Below are positions 8,380 to 16,602 of a stretch of 41,704 nucleotides of DNA, piece by piece. The notes beneath the pieces were generated by a model. That model made no database searches, was not told the DNA's origin, and saw only the letters and a program-made list of their open reading frames with translations. Each line of letters opens with the position of its first letter. Position 1 is the stretch's first letter. The stretch is from contig CATYLC010000019.1 of the NCBI GenBank assembly GCA_958408685.1, positions 1 to 41,704 on the forward strand, in the 5' to 3' direction. Position numbers and translations under genes: made by a program. This DNA is from an uncultured Collinsella sp. Lineage in GTDB: Bacteria; Actinomycetota; Coriobacteriia; Coriobacteriales; Coriobacteriaceae.

Positions 8380-9147
8380 CTACTCGCCTGCCTTGACGAC
8401 CATAGAGGCGAAGTCGGCAGCCTTGAGCGAAGCGCCGCCCACGAGGGCGCCGTCAACGTCGGGCTTGGCGACGAGCTCGGCGATGTTACCGGGCTTGGCG
8501 GAACCACCGTAGAGAACGCGGATGCCGTTGGCGAGCTCCTCGCCGAACATCTCCTTGAGGGTCTCACGGATAGCGCCGCAGACCTCCTGAGCATCCTCGG
8601 CGGTAGCGGTCTTGCCGGTGCCGATGGCCCAGATGGGCTCGTAGGCGACGACGACCTGCTTGGGGCAGGTGATCTCAAGGCCAGCAAGGCCAGCCTTGAC
8701 CTGGTTCACGACGTGCTCGACATAGGTGCCGGCCTCGCGGACCTCGAGGGACTCGCCGCAGCAGAAGACGGGAACAAGACCGGCGGCAACGAGAGCCTTA
8801 GCCTTCTTGTTCTGGTCCTCGTCGGTCTCGTGGAAGTAGTCGCGACGCTCGGAGTGACCAATGATGCAGTAGGTGCAGCCAGCGGACTTGAGCATGTCGC
8901 AAGAAGACTCACCGGTGAAGGCACCCTTGGCCTCCCAGTACACGTTCTGTGCACCGAGGGCGATGGGGGCAGCCTGAATGCGGTCATGAACCGTGGTGAT
9001 GTCGATGGTCGGAGGGCAGACGAGCACCTCGACGCCAGCCGGAACCTCGGGCAGAGCCTGAGCCAGCTCGTCGGCGAGCTTGGCGGCCTCGGCGACGTCG
9101 TTGTTCATCTTCCAGTTACCAGCGATAAGAAGGGTGCGATTAGGCAT
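8380..9147 (-). CDS. tpiA: Triosephosphate isomerase
   Basis: TpiA interconverts dihydroxyacetone phosphate and glyceraldehyde-3-phosphate. From the chosen ATG the protein is 255 aa, normal for the family. It shows the active-site Asn/Lys in GNWKMN, the electrophilic His in IIGHSERR, the catalytic Glu in AYEPIWAIGTGKTAT and the phosphate-binding LYGGSAKPGN. I chose this ATG because the residues before it are not TIM-like and GGAGG lies 10 bp upstream. The start overlaps the end of pgk by 8 bp (ATGCCTAA), which suggests translational coupling. Confidence 0.95.
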   Translation of the reverse strand: MPNRTLLIAGNWKMNNDVAEAAKLADELAQALPEVPAGVEVLVCPPTIDITTVHDRIQAAPIALGAQNVYWEAKGAFTGESSCDMLKSAGCTYCIIGHSERRDYFHETDEDQNKKAKALVAAGLVPVFCCGESLEVREAGTYVEHVVNQVKAGLAGLEITCPKQVVVAYEPIWAIGTGKTATAEDAQEVCGAIRETLKEMFGEELANGIRVLYGGSAKPGNIAELVAKPDVDGALVGGASLKAADFASMVVKAGE

Positions 9148-10330
9148 CGAGAAGCGCCTCCACTCCGGGCAGGGCCTTACCCTCGACGAGCTCCATGGAA
9201 GCGCCACCACCGGTGGAGATCCAGCTCATCTTGTCGGCCAGGTTGAACTTGTTGACAGCTGCGACAGAGTCACCACCGCCGATGATCGAGGTGCAGTCAG
9301 CCTCGGCGAGAGCCTCGGCGATAGCCTGGGTGCCGTGAGCAAAGTTGTCAAACTCGAAGACGCCCATGGGGCCGTTCCAGAACACGGTCTTGGCGCCCTT
9401 GACAGCCTCGGCATAGAGCTCCTCGGTCTTGGGACCGATGTCCATACCCTCACGATCGTCGGGGATAGCGTCGGAAGCAACAACCTCGGGGACAGCGTCC
9501 TCGCCAAAGTGATCGGCAACACGGTTGTCGATGGGGAGCAGGATCTTGACACCCTTCTCCTCGGCCTTCTTGAGCATCTCGCCGGCGCGCTCGACCCAGT
9601 CCTCTTCCTTGAGGGACTGACCAACGGTCAGGCCCTGAGCCAGGAAGAAGGTGTAGGCCATGCCGCCACCGATAATCAGGGTGTCAGCGGAGTCGATGAG
9701 GTGATCGAGAACGCCGATCTTGGAGGAAACCTTGGAACCGCCGACGATGGCGACGAAGGGACGCTCGGGCTCGGCGAAGATGCCGGTCAGCGTGTCGACC
9801 TCCTTCTCGAGCAGGAAGCCGGCGACGGCAGGCAGGTAAGCGGCGGGGCCCACGACGGAACCCTGGGCGCGGTGAGCGGTACCGAAAGCATCGAGAACGA
9901 AGACGTCGCCATAGGAAGCGAGCTTCTTGGCGATCTCGGGATCGTTCTTCTTCTCACGCTTGTCAAAACGGACGTTCTCGAGAACGAGGACCTTACCCGG
10001 CTCGACGGCGGCGACAGCCTCAGCAGCCTTCTCGCCGTAGGTGTCGGCGACAAAGGCAACGTCGAGACCAGAGAGCTCAGCGAGCTTCTTGGCGACGGGC
10101 TCGAGGGACAGCTCGGGCTGGAAGCCGGTGCCCTCGGGACGGCCGAGGTGGCTCATGAGGATGACGCGTGCGTTGTGCTCAACGAGGTAGTTGATGGTGG
10201 GCAGGGCAGCCTTGATGCGGGTGGTGTCGCCAACGACGCCATCCTTGATAGGCACGTTAAAGTCAACGCGGACGAGAACGCGCTTTCCGTCGACATCGAT
10301 GTCGCGGACGGTCTTCTTGGTAAAGGCCAT
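9140..10330 (-). CDS. pgk: Phosphoglycerate kinase
   Basis: Pgk transfers phosphate from 1,3-bisphosphoglycerate to ADP. From the ATG at 10330 the protein is 396 aa, the usual length. The N-domain has VRVDFNVP and the substrate-binding SHLGRPEG. The C-domain has the nucleotide-binding GGSKVSSKIGVL, WNGPMGVFE, IIGGGDSVAAV and STGGGASMELVEG. An ATG 36 bp upstream is in frame, but those residues are not family-like. AAAGG lies about 13 bp before the chosen start. The gene follows gap, with a stem-loop between them, and overlaps tpiA. Confidence 0.95.
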   Translation of the reverse strand: MAFTKKTVRDIDVDGKRVLVRVDFNVPIKDGVVGDTTRIKAALPTINYLVEHNARVILMSHLGRPEGTGFQPELSLEPVAKKLAELSGLDVAFVADTYGEKAAEAVAAVEPGKVLVLENVRFDKREKKNDPEIAKKLASYGDVFVLDAFGTAHRAQGSVVGPAAYLPAVAGFLLEKEVDTLTGIFAEPERPFVAIVGGSKVSSKIGVLDHLIDSADTLIIGGGMAYTFFLAQGLTVGQSLKEEDWVERAGEMLKKAEEKGVKILLPIDNRVADHFGEDAVPEVVASDAIPDDREGMDIGPKTEELYAEAVKGAKTVFWNGPMGVFEFDNFAHGTQAIAEALAEADCTSIIGGGDSVAAVNKFNLADKMSWISTGGGASMELVEGKALPGVEALLDA

Positions 10331-10389
10331 GTTTGCTTCTACCTTTCGTACGTGTCTGCCTCCCATTACGGCAGACGATTTCTTATAAA

Positions 10390-10433
10390 AAGGGCGCGAC
10401 CCTAGGGTGTAAGCCCTATAAGGCCGCGCCCTT
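10390..10433 (-). terminator. Stem-loop with U-tract between gap and pgk
   Basis: AAGGGCGCG and CGCGCCCTT pair across a loop with further internal pairing, and TTTTTATAAG follows on the minus strand. It lies about 40 bp past the gap stop and about 60 bp before pgk. It looks like a terminator that lets gap be expressed above the downstream genes. Confidence 0.75.
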
Positions 10434-10470
10434 CTTTAGACGCTCAACGAGCTATTCGCTAAAAGCTAAA

Positions 10471-11496
10471 TTAAGCAACGAACTTCTCGAAGTACTTGAT
10501 GGTGCGGACCATCTGAGAGGTGTAGGAGTTCTCGTTGTCGTACCAAGAGGTGACCTGAACGAGGGTCTGGCCGTTGCCGAGGTCAGAGCACATGGTCTGA
10601 GTGGCGTCGAAGATGGAGCCGTGGGTCTCGCCGACGATGTCGCGGGAGACGATCTGGTCCTCGTTGTAGGCGAAGGTCTCGGGGATGGTCTCGGCGTAGG
10701 CCTTCATGGCAGCGTTGACCTCGTCGACGGTGACCTTCTTGTCAACGACGGCGTAGAGGTTGGTCAGCGAGCCGGTCGGCGTCGGGACGCGCTGGGCGGC
10801 ACCGATGAGCTTGCCGTTGAGCTCGGGGAGAACCAGGCCGATGGCCTTGGCAGCGCCCGTGGTGTTCGGGACGATGTTCTCGGAGCAGGCGCGGGAGCGA
10901 CGGAAGTTGCCCTTGCGCTGCGGGCCGTCGAGCGGCATCTGATCGCCGGTGAAGGCGTGGATGGTGGTCATGATGCCGGACACGATGGGAGCGAAGTCGT
11001 TCAGACCCTTGGCCATCGGGGCGAGGCAGTTGGTGGTGCAGGAAGCAGCGGAGATGATGTTGTCCTCAGCGGTCAGCGTCTCATGGTTGACGTTGTACAC
11101 GATGGTGGGCAGATCGCTGCCGGCCGGAGCGGAGATGACGACCTTCTTGGCGCCAGCGTTGATGTGGGCCTGAGCCTTAGCCTTGCTGGTGTAGAAGCCG
11201 GTGCACTCGAGAACGACGTCGACGTCAAGGTCGCCCCAAGGCAGGTTGTTAGCGTCGGCCTCCTTGTAGATCTTGATCTCCTTGCCGTCAACGGTGATGG
11301 AATCCTCGCCAGCAACGACCTCGTGATCGCGAGCGTAGTTGCCCTGCGTGGAGTCGTACTTCAGCAGGTAAGCGAGCATATCGGGAGAGGTGAGGTCGTT
11401 GATAGCGACGATCTCGGAGCCCTCATGACCGAACATCTGACGGAAAGCCAGACGACCGATGCGACCGAAGCCGTTAATAGCAACCTTTACTGCCAT
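10471..11496 (-). CDS. gap: Type I glyceraldehyde-3-phosphate dehydrogenase
   Basis: Gap oxidises glyceraldehyde-3-phosphate to 1,3-bisphosphoglycerate with NAD+. The 341-aa protein has the Rossmann start INGFGRIGR, an Asp at about position 34 (INDL) that favours NAD over NADP, and the catalytic Cys153 in SAASCTTNCLAP. It also has the family-typical RVPTPTGSLTNL and the C-terminal SWYDNENSYTSQMV. The ATG at 11496 is backed by AAGGAG and by homology; the open frame upstream of it is not family-like. It is the first gene of the glycolytic run and has its own AT-rich promoter region. Confidence 0.96.
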   Translation of the reverse strand: MAVKVAINGFGRIGRLAFRQMFGHEGSEIVAINDLTSPDMLAYLLKYDSTQGNYARDHEVVAGEDSITVDGKEIKIYKEADANNLPWGDLDVDVVLECTGFYTSKAKAQAHINAGAKKVVISAPAGSDLPTIVYNVNHETLTAEDNIISAASCTTNCLAPMAKGLNDFAPIVSGIMTTIHAFTGDQMPLDGPQRKGNFRRSRACSENIVPNTTGAAKAIGLVLPELNGKLIGAAQRVPTPTGSLTNLYAVVDKKVTVDEVNAAMKAYAETIPETFAYNEDQIVSRDIVGETHGSIFDATQTMCSDLGNGQTLVQVTSWYDNENSYTSQMVRTIKYFEKFVA

Positions 11497-11568
11497 TGTG
11501 TCTCCTTTCGTAAGGCCCCCGCGAGCTACAGCGCCCGCCGTTGAGGCCCACAAACTAACCACTCGCCT

Positions 11569-11598
11569 AATATACCTTTTTTTTGACTTGAATTTCAC
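11569..11598 (-). promoter_or_regulatory. gap: Candidate gap promoter
   Basis: On the minus strand TATATT (11569-11574) resembles a -10 box. GTGAAA (11593-11598), 18 bp upstream, is a partial -35. The segment is AT-rich and ends about 70 bp before the gap ATG. The -10 is convincing and the -35 is weak. Confidence 0.4.
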
Positions 11599-11630
11599 GA
11601 GAATGCTCGAAATTGAAAATCAAATTTGGG

Positions 11631-11644
11631 TTAAAACGTTTTAA
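11631..11644. promoter_or_regulatory. Perfect 14-bp palindrome TTAAAACGTTTTAA upstream of gap
   Basis: The sequence is fully self-complementary with a central CG, the symmetry expected of a LacI/GalR-family operator. It lies upstream of the candidate gap promoter and just past the whiA stop. No LacI-type regulator gene lies in the window, so the binding protein is unknown. Confidence 0.4.
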
Positions 11645-11689
11645 AGAATAAAATAGCAGCTAAATCCATATATAAGTCGATACTTTAAA

Positions 11690-12619
11690 CTACCTGTTTG
11701 CTTCAATGAGCTTTTCAAGCCGTAAAACACGATGGTAGAGGGCTGACTTCGACAAGGGAGGGTCAGCCATCTCCCCCAAATCACGCAGCGACAGATCGGG
11801 ATAGCGCTCGCGCAGGTCGCAAAAGACCGCCAAGGCATCCGGAAGCGCATCGCGAAGGCCACGCTGCTCGAGCTCATCGATAAGCGCAAGCTGATGTTGG
11901 GCAGCACCGGCGCTTCTGGTCTGGTTGGCGAGCTCGGCATTCACGCGACGGTTCACATCGTTCTTAACCAACTTGACCGCGCGCGCCTCCTCAATCTCGG
12001 CAACGCTGCGCTTGGCACCAATCAGCTTTAATAGATGCTCGATTTCCTCGGCGCTCTTAATGTACACGGCATATGACCCCCGCCGTGCATTAACACGAGC
12101 ATGGACCCCAATCTGCTCCAACAGATCGCAAAGTCCCTTGGCATATTGCTCGCCCTGCACAGCGATCTCCAAATGAAAATCGCCGCGTGGATCGGCCACG
12201 AAGCCGCCCGCGATGAGCGCGCCGCGGATATAGGCAAGTCTACAGCAAGGACGGGCAACGATATGTCGGGGTACGCCGGCGACAAGTCCTCCCCTACGGT
12301 CGAGGATACCCAGCAGAACCAAGGCCTTATCCAGGTCTGGCTGATCAGGCAAGGTGATGAGGTAGTTTCGAACCTTATGCAAGACAGATTTGCGGACGGT
12401 GAACTCCGTTTTGAGCTTAAGGATACGATGCGTCAGCGTGATCATCGTGCGCGCGACGGCTCCCGTCTCAGTCGCAACCGTCAAACGATACCGCCCAGAG
12501 CCGGCAAGCGAGAGCGTACCGCTCACGCGCGTGAGGGCGGCAAGCGTCGACAAGTCGCAGTATTCACATTCGGGTTCGCAGCGCGCAAGCTCGTCGCGCA
12601 CCTCAGCGGTAAACGACAT
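11690..12619 (-). CDS. whiA: WhiA-family DNA-binding regulator
   Basis: WhiA combines a degenerate LAGLIDADG homing-endonuclease-like domain with a C-terminal helix-turn-helix. It controls sporulation in Streptomyces and affects division in other Gram-positives. The 309-aa protein has the family N-terminus (SFTAEVRDELA), the LAGLIDADG-like AYIRGALIAGGF (about residue 130), the conserved NDVNRRVNAELAN, and the C-terminal helix-turn-helix around LSLRDLGEMADPPLSKSALYHRV. It starts six bases past the rapZ stop, so the two are probably co-transcribed. The yvcK gene usually found between them is missing. Confidence 0.94.
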   Translation of the reverse strand: MSFTAEVRDELARCEPECEYCDLSTLAALTRVSGTLSLAGSGRYRLTVATETGAVARTMITLTHRILKLKTEFTVRKSVLHKVRNYLITLPDQPDLDKALVLLGILDRRGGLVAGVPRHIVARPCCRLAYIRGALIAGGFVADPRGDFHLEIAVQGEQYAKGLCDLLEQIGVHARVNARRGSYAVYIKSAEEIEHLLKLIGAKRSVAEIEEARAVKLVKNDVNRRVNAELANQTRSAGAAQHQLALIDELEQRGLRDALPDALAVFCDLRERYPDLSLRDLGEMADPPLSKSALYHRVLRLEKLIEANR

Positions 12620-12625
12620 GCAGGC

Positions 12626-13528
12626 CTATGCCTTCGTGTTGGCGCGCGACAGGTCGCGGTGGGAAATGCTCACATGATACTGAGCGCCTTCAAGGTAACG
12701 GGCCGTGGCCTCGGCAATGGCAACGCTGCGGTGCTGGCCGCCCGTGCAGCCGATGGCGATAGAAAGCTGCGGCTTACCCTCCGCGATATAGCCCGGCATC
12801 ACCGTATCGAGCAGCTGTGTCCAAGCCTTCCAAAACTCCTGCGTCTTGGGATGGTCCAGAACAAAATCGGAGACCTTTTTATCGAGACCGGTCATCGTGC
12901 GCATCTCGGGATCGTAGAACGGATTGGGCAGGAAGCGGACGTCGATCATAATGTCCGCCTCGACGGGCATGCCGTGCTTAAAGCCAAACGAGAACACGTG
13001 GACGTCCATGAGCTGCTGGTCGGACAGCTCGGAAAATGCCATACGTAGCTTGTTGCGCAGCGCAGAGGTGCGCAGACGGCTCGTGTCGATAATCATATCG
13101 GCTCGGTCGCGCACGCCCTGAAGCTGAAGGCGCTCGCGCTGAATGGCATCGGCCGTAGTCTCCCCCGGCTTGGCAATGGGATGACGGCGGCGATTTTCGC
13201 TGTAGCGACGAATCAGCACCTCGTCAGAAGCCTCCAGGAACACGATGTCGCAGCTCATCTCGCGCTCTTCGAGCGCGGCGACCGCATCGAGCAGCTCGTC
13301 AAACAGTCCCTGGCTACGCAAATCGCAGGTGACGGCGAGATGCCTGCCCACGCCCGTATTGATGCCGACGAGCTCGGCAAGCTGGGCGATGAGACGCGGA
13401 GGCAGGTTATCGATGCAAAAATAGCCCATGTCCTCGAACACGTGCATGGCCTGTGTGCGGCCTGATCCGGACATTCCGGTGATGATGACGATATCGGGGA
13501 TGCGCTCCGAGCGCTCCGCCGCATCCAT
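12626..13528 (-). CDS. rapZ: RNase adapter / nucleotide-binding protein RapZ (YvcJ)
   Basis: RapZ is a GTP/ATP-binding protein; in E. coli it guides RNase E to small RNAs that control glucosamine-6-phosphate synthase. The 300-aa protein has a P-loop with the Lys-to-Arg change common in actinobacterial members (GMSGSGRTQ), the inner DIVFLEASDEVLIRRYSENRRRHP, and the C-terminal RFLPNPFYDPEMRTMTGLD and GCTGGQHRSVAIAE. I chose the ATG at 13528, with GGGAG five bases upstream. The ATG at 13546 also has a good GGGAGG and cannot be excluded. An ATG at 13582 lies inside the upstream hairpin and is unlikely. Confidence 0.92.
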   Translation of the reverse strand: MDAAERSERIPDIVIITGMSGSGRTQAMHVFEDMGYFCIDNLPPRLIAQLAELVGINTGVGRHLAVTCDLRSQGLFDELLDAVAALEEREMSCDIVFLEASDEVLIRRYSENRRRHPIAKPGETTADAIQRERLQLQGVRDRADMIIDTSRLRTSALRNKLRMAFSELSDQQLMDVHVFSFGFKHGMPVEADIMIDVRFLPNPFYDPEMRTMTGLDKKVSDFVLDHPKTQEFWKAWTQLLDTVMPGYIAEGKPQLSIAIGCTGGQHRSVAIAEATARYLEGAQYHVSISHRDLSRANTKA

Positions 13529-13566
13529 GGCATCTCCCTTTTGCATGTGTTGCCTCCCGAAAACAA

Positions 13567-13596
13567 GCGCGGGACCCAGCAACCCGGATCCCGCGC
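13567..13596 (-). terminator. Stem-loop between nanE and rapZ
   Basis: GCGCGGGA and TCCCGCGC pair as a GC-rich stem that can extend with GGATCC/GGGTCC, and TTGTTTTC follows on the minus strand. It probably ends the nan transcript before rapZ. The rapZ ribosome site follows directly. Confidence 0.75.
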
Positions 13597-13647
13597 GGTC
13601 AATTGCCTATATTGAGTATACCGCCCCGAGCGGATACGAGGCCTGTC

Positions 13648-14334
13648 TTACGCCTCAAGCGCAGCCTTGAACCAACTCGTAATACTCGTGGGGTGCGTGA
13701 TGGCGGTGCCGACGACAACGGCCCAGGCGCCAGCATCGATCGCGGCGCGAGCCTCCTCGGGCGTGTGCACGCGACCCTCGCAGATGATGGGAAAACCGGG
13801 GAATTCCTCGGTCGCCTGACGCAGGAGCGGCAGATCGGGGCCATCGGCCATGGTGCAGTCGATGGCGGCGACACCGTGAGAAAGCGTGGTGGACACTAGG
13901 TCGAAGCCCATGTCGACAGCACGACGAATATCCTCGATGGTGGCACAGTCAGCCATCAGGAGCACGCCCTCCTCGTGCAGCGGACGGAAAGTATCCTCGA
14001 CGGTCTTGCCATCGGGACGCGGGCGATCGGTGGCGTCGATCGCCACGATATCGGCACCCGCAGCAACGCAGGCGCGAGCGTGACGCAGCGTCGGCGTGAT
14101 GTAAACGCCCTCGTGCCCATCCTTCCACAGGCCGATGACGGGAACCTCACAGCGACCCTTAATGGCGGCAATGTCGGCAAGGCCCTGGCAGCGAATGGCG
14201 GCGGCGCCGCCGAGCTCGCAAGCGCGAGACATTTGAGCCATGGTCTCAGGCGTACGAAGCGGCTCGCCCATATACGCCTGAACGCTCACGACGAGCTTGC
14301 CCTTCAGGGATTGAATCAAAGGATCGACGGTCAT
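13648..14334 (-). CDS. nanE: N-acetylmannosamine-6-phosphate 2-epimerase
   Basis: NanE converts ManNAc-6-P to GlcNAc-6-P, the last step before the amino-sugar pathway. From the ATG at 14334 the protein is 228 aa, typical of the (beta/alpha)8 family. It begins with LKGKLVVSVQA and has the candidate catalytic Lys71 in VIGLWKDG, the inner AIDATDRPRPDG, the catalytic-type Glu186 in FPIICEGRVHTPEE, and the phosphate-binding VVVGTAIT. At the end of that loop the usual Arg-Pro is His-Pro. AAAGG lies about 11 bp before the start. It is the last gene of the minus-strand catabolic run and is separated from the ROK kinase by a long palindrome. Confidence 0.93.
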   Translation of the reverse strand: MTVDPLIQSLKGKLVVSVQAYMGEPLRTPETMAQMSRACELGGAAAIRCQGLADIAAIKGRCEVPVIGLWKDGHEGVYITPTLRHARACVAAGADIVAIDATDRPRPDGKTVEDTFRPLHEEGVLLMADCATIEDIRRAVDMGFDLVSTTLSHGVAAIDCTMADGPDLPLLRQATEEFPGFPIICEGRVHTPEEARAAIDAGAWAVVVGTAITHPTSITSWFKAALEA

Positions 14335-14359
14335 GTTCGACTCAACCTTTCTCAAAACA

Positions 14360-14457
14360 GCCTTCTGAGACACCGCACCTTGACGTTCAAACCGTCGCTC
14401 GCGTACCGAAGTACGCTTCGCTCCTCTTTCACGTCAATCTGCGGCACCTCAGAAGGC
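14360..14457. repeat. 98-bp imperfect palindrome between the ROK kinase gene and nanE
   Basis: Two 27-nt arms (14360-14386 and 14431-14457) match at 21 of 27 positions. The match has three blocks (GCCTTCTGAG, CCGCA, TGACGT) broken by two 3-nt mismatched bubbles. The 44-nt loop contains a second perfect hairpin, GCGTAC/GTACGC (14401-14416). It fills most of the gap before nanE and has no U-tract. It resembles the mobile intergenic palindromes (REP/MITE-like) of bacterial genomes, but no second copy is seen in this window. Confidence 0.6.
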
Positions 14458-14474
14458 GCACTTGGTAGTTATAT

Positions 14475-15440
14475 TTACTTCAACGACGCAAGAAGGTGTT
14501 CGGCAGCACCGATGAGCGGCGCGTCGCCCTCCAGAGAGCCGATGAGAATCGGCGTGTCCTGAAGCGGGTCGAGCGCCTGGCTGGCATAGCCCTCGTGCAC
14601 CGAGTCCTTCCACGTCTGTGAACGCCAATCGGGACCTTGGTGAATCACGCCGCCCGAAAGCACGATGACCTCAGGGTCCAGGATGTTAGCGAGCGAGCCC
14701 AAGCTGGCACCCAGCGCAAAGCCGGCGTCATGGATGACCTCGGTCGCCTTTGCGTCGCCCGCACGGCACAGGTCGTTCACATCGCGACCGACCGAAGGAC
14801 GGCTGGGGTCGACGCGACCAAAGCGCTCATCGTACATACGACCAATGGAAGTGCCCGAAGCAACCGACTCCAGATGGCCGGAACGCCCGCAGGCGCAGGG
14901 AATACCGGCGGCAGCCGAGCACTCGATGTGGCCCATATGGCCAGCAGCACCATGGAAGCCTTGCATCACGCGGCCGTTCTCGACATATGCGCCGCCGATG
15001 CCCGTACCGATGCCAAGACACAAGACGGAGAACTTGCCCTTGCCGACGCCCCAGTGGGCCTCGCCCAGAGCATGAGCCTGCACGTCGCCTACAACGGCAA
15101 CGGGAAGACCGAGGTCCTCGCGCAGGCGCGGCCCCAACTGAACACCGGACCAGCCGGGCATGATCTCGTTGGCATACGCGATGGCGCCCGTCTTGGGATC
15201 GACGACGCCGGCAGCACCGATACCGACGCCAAGGACCTCGACATCGGGATTCGCCTCGAGAGCAGCCTTGATGGACGCCTCGATACGCTGGAAGACGGCC
15301 TCGCCGCCCTCTTGGGCCTCGGTGGGAACCTCGGCCTCAAAAACAGGATGGGGCACACTACCGTCAGCCGGGTACTCCATGATGGCAGTCGCGATCTTAG
15401 TTCCGCCGATATCGACAGAGCAGACGTACTTGTTCTCCAT
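14475..15440 (-). CDS. nanK: ROK-family sugar kinase, probable N-acetylmannosamine kinase
   Basis: It probably phosphorylates ManNAc at C6 with ATP. The 321-aa protein has the ROK N-terminal phosphate loop DIGGTKIA (residues 10-17), the catalytic Asp119 in VGDVQAHALGE, GIGTGIGG (143-150), and the zinc motif. His171 (GHIEC) and Cys182-Ala-Cys184-Gly are kept, but the third Cys of the usual CxCGxxGC is His189. The Asn usually before the catalytic Asp is Gly. AAGGAG precedes the ATG. Its place between NanA-like and NanE genes supports ManNAc, but ROK specificity cannot be read from motifs; glucose or GlcNAc remain possible. Confidence 0.82.
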   Translation of the reverse strand: MENKYVCSVDIGGTKIATAIMEYPADGSVPHPVFEAEVPTEAQEGGEAVFQRIEASIKAALEANPDVEVLGVGIGAAGVVDPKTGAIAYANEIMPGWSGVQLGPRLREDLGLPVAVVGDVQAHALGEAHWGVGKGKFSVLCLGIGTGIGGAYVENGRVMQGFHGAAGHMGHIECSAAAGIPCACGRSGHLESVASGTSIGRMYDERFGRVDPSRPSVGRDVNDLCRAGDAKATEVIHDAGFALGASLGSLANILDPEVIVLSGGVIHQGPDWRSQTWKDSVHEGYASQALDPLQDTPILIGSLEGDAPLIGAAEHLLASLK

Positions 15441-15541
15441 GTCGCTCTCCTTAGGAGATAAAAAACAACTACAGGAAATGCGCCGTCAGGCTAGCCGTCA
15501 CAGCGCGGAAAAGGTTTTCCAGGTGCCCGAGATCGCCAAGA

Positions 15542-15583
15542 AACCGTGTGACCATTGATCTAATGGGTCATGGCCGCACGGTT
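15542..15583 (-). other. Imperfect hairpin between nanA and the ROK gene
   Basis: AACCGTG and CACGGTT pair, with inner TGACC/GGTCA, in the 173-bp gap between nanA and the kinase gene. No U-tract follows. It may be an mRNA-processing or attenuating structure. The gap holds no recognisable gene. Confidence 0.3.
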
Positions 15584-15613
15584 GAACGGCGAGGTCGGGT
15601 GCCCGGGGAAGCT

Positions 15614-16534
15614 TTACAGGAGACCGTTGTCCTGGAGGACCTTCTTGATCGCCTCGACGTTCTCGCCGGTCATGGCCTTCACCGGGCGCGGCATGGTCGG
15701 GCTGTCGAAGATACCCATGAGGTTCATAGCGGTCTTGAAGGCGCCGACGCCACCGGCATAACCCTGGACGCCCGAGGTGACATCCCAGATGTGCGAAATC
15801 TCATTGAGGCGATCCTGCTCGGCCTTGACGGTAGCCCAGTCACCAGCCTGAGCGGCCTTCCACTGACGCACGTAGCCCTCGGGCTCAACGTTGGCGAGAC
15901 CCGGAACGGAACCGTCGGCGCCACCGAGGTAGGCGCCGTCGACAACAACCTCGTGACCGGTGAGGATGCTCATCGGATGGCCGTTCTTCTCGTTCTCCTG
16001 AACGAGGTAGCGGAACGAGATGTCATCACCCGAGGAATCCTTGACGCCGGCCAGAACGCCCTCGGCACCGAGCTTGGCAAGGAGCTTCCACGGGAGCTTG
16101 GTGTGGACACACACGGGGATGTCATAGGCGAAGATGGGCAGGTCGAGTTCCTCATGCAGGATGCGGAAGTGCTCCTCGACCTCGGTCATGCCCTGCAGGG
16201 CATAGAACGGGCAGGTGGCGACAAGCGCATCGGCGCCCAGCTCCTGAGCGACCTTACCGTGCTCGATCATGCGCTCGGTCTCGGTGTCGATGATGCCGAC
16301 CAGAACGGGAACGCGGTGGTCGACGATACGGACGGCCTCGGAGATGATCTGACGGCGACGCTCGTCGGTGGAGAAGACGACCTCGCCCGAGGAGCCCAGG
16401 AAGAACAGGCCATCGACGCCGGCATCGATCATGCGGTTGATGCTGCGCTCAAAGGAGACAACATCGAGCTGGTGATCTTCGGTATCGGGAACGACGACGG
16501 GAGGGATAACGCCGGTGAATTTCTGAGTTGCCAC
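15614..16534 (-). CDS. nanA: N-acetylneuraminate lyase-like aldolase (DHDPS/NAL family)
   Basis: Members use a lysine Schiff base to split or make 2-keto acids. Here the likely reaction is sialic acid to pyruvate plus ManNAc. From a GTG start the protein is 306 aa, normal for the family. It shows the GxxGE loop as GSSGE (47-51), the catalytic-type Tyr137 in FAYDIP and the Schiff-base Lys165 in GVKDSSGD. I chose the GTG because AAGGAG lies six bases upstream and the earlier residues are not family-like. NanE and a ROK kinase downstream support a NanA role. On sequence alone it could act on another 2-keto acid, so specificity is inferred from context. Confidence 0.8.
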   Translation of the reverse strand: MATQKFTGVIPPVVVPDTEDHQLDVVSFERSINRMIDAGVDGLFFLGSSGEVVFSTDERRRQIISEAVRIVDHRVPVLVGIIDTETERMIEHGKVAQELGADALVATCPFYALQGMTEVEEHFRILHEELDLPIFAYDIPVCVHTKLPWKLLAKLGAEGVLAGVKDSSGDDISFRYLVQENEKNGHPMSILTGHEVVVDGAYLGGADGSVPGLANVEPEGYVRQWKAAQAGDWATVKAEQDRLNEISHIWDVTSGVQGYAGGVGAFKTAMNLMGIFDSPTMPRPVKAMTGENVEAIKKVLQDNGLL

Positions 16535-16602
16535 AAGAATCTCCTTAGTTGTCTGGCGGGCGGCCCTATGCCACCCACTCTTGTTGGCAGTGTCCAGGCC
16601 GT

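Noticed and set aside
6779..8512. Plus-strand open frame of about 570 codons opposite gpmI
   Set aside because: It is antisense to a well-supported enzyme gene and spans its terminator and the tpiA junction.
13529..13582. Longer N-terminus for RapZ starting at 13582
   Set aside because: That ATG lies within the terminator-like hairpin, and the added residues do not resemble the family.
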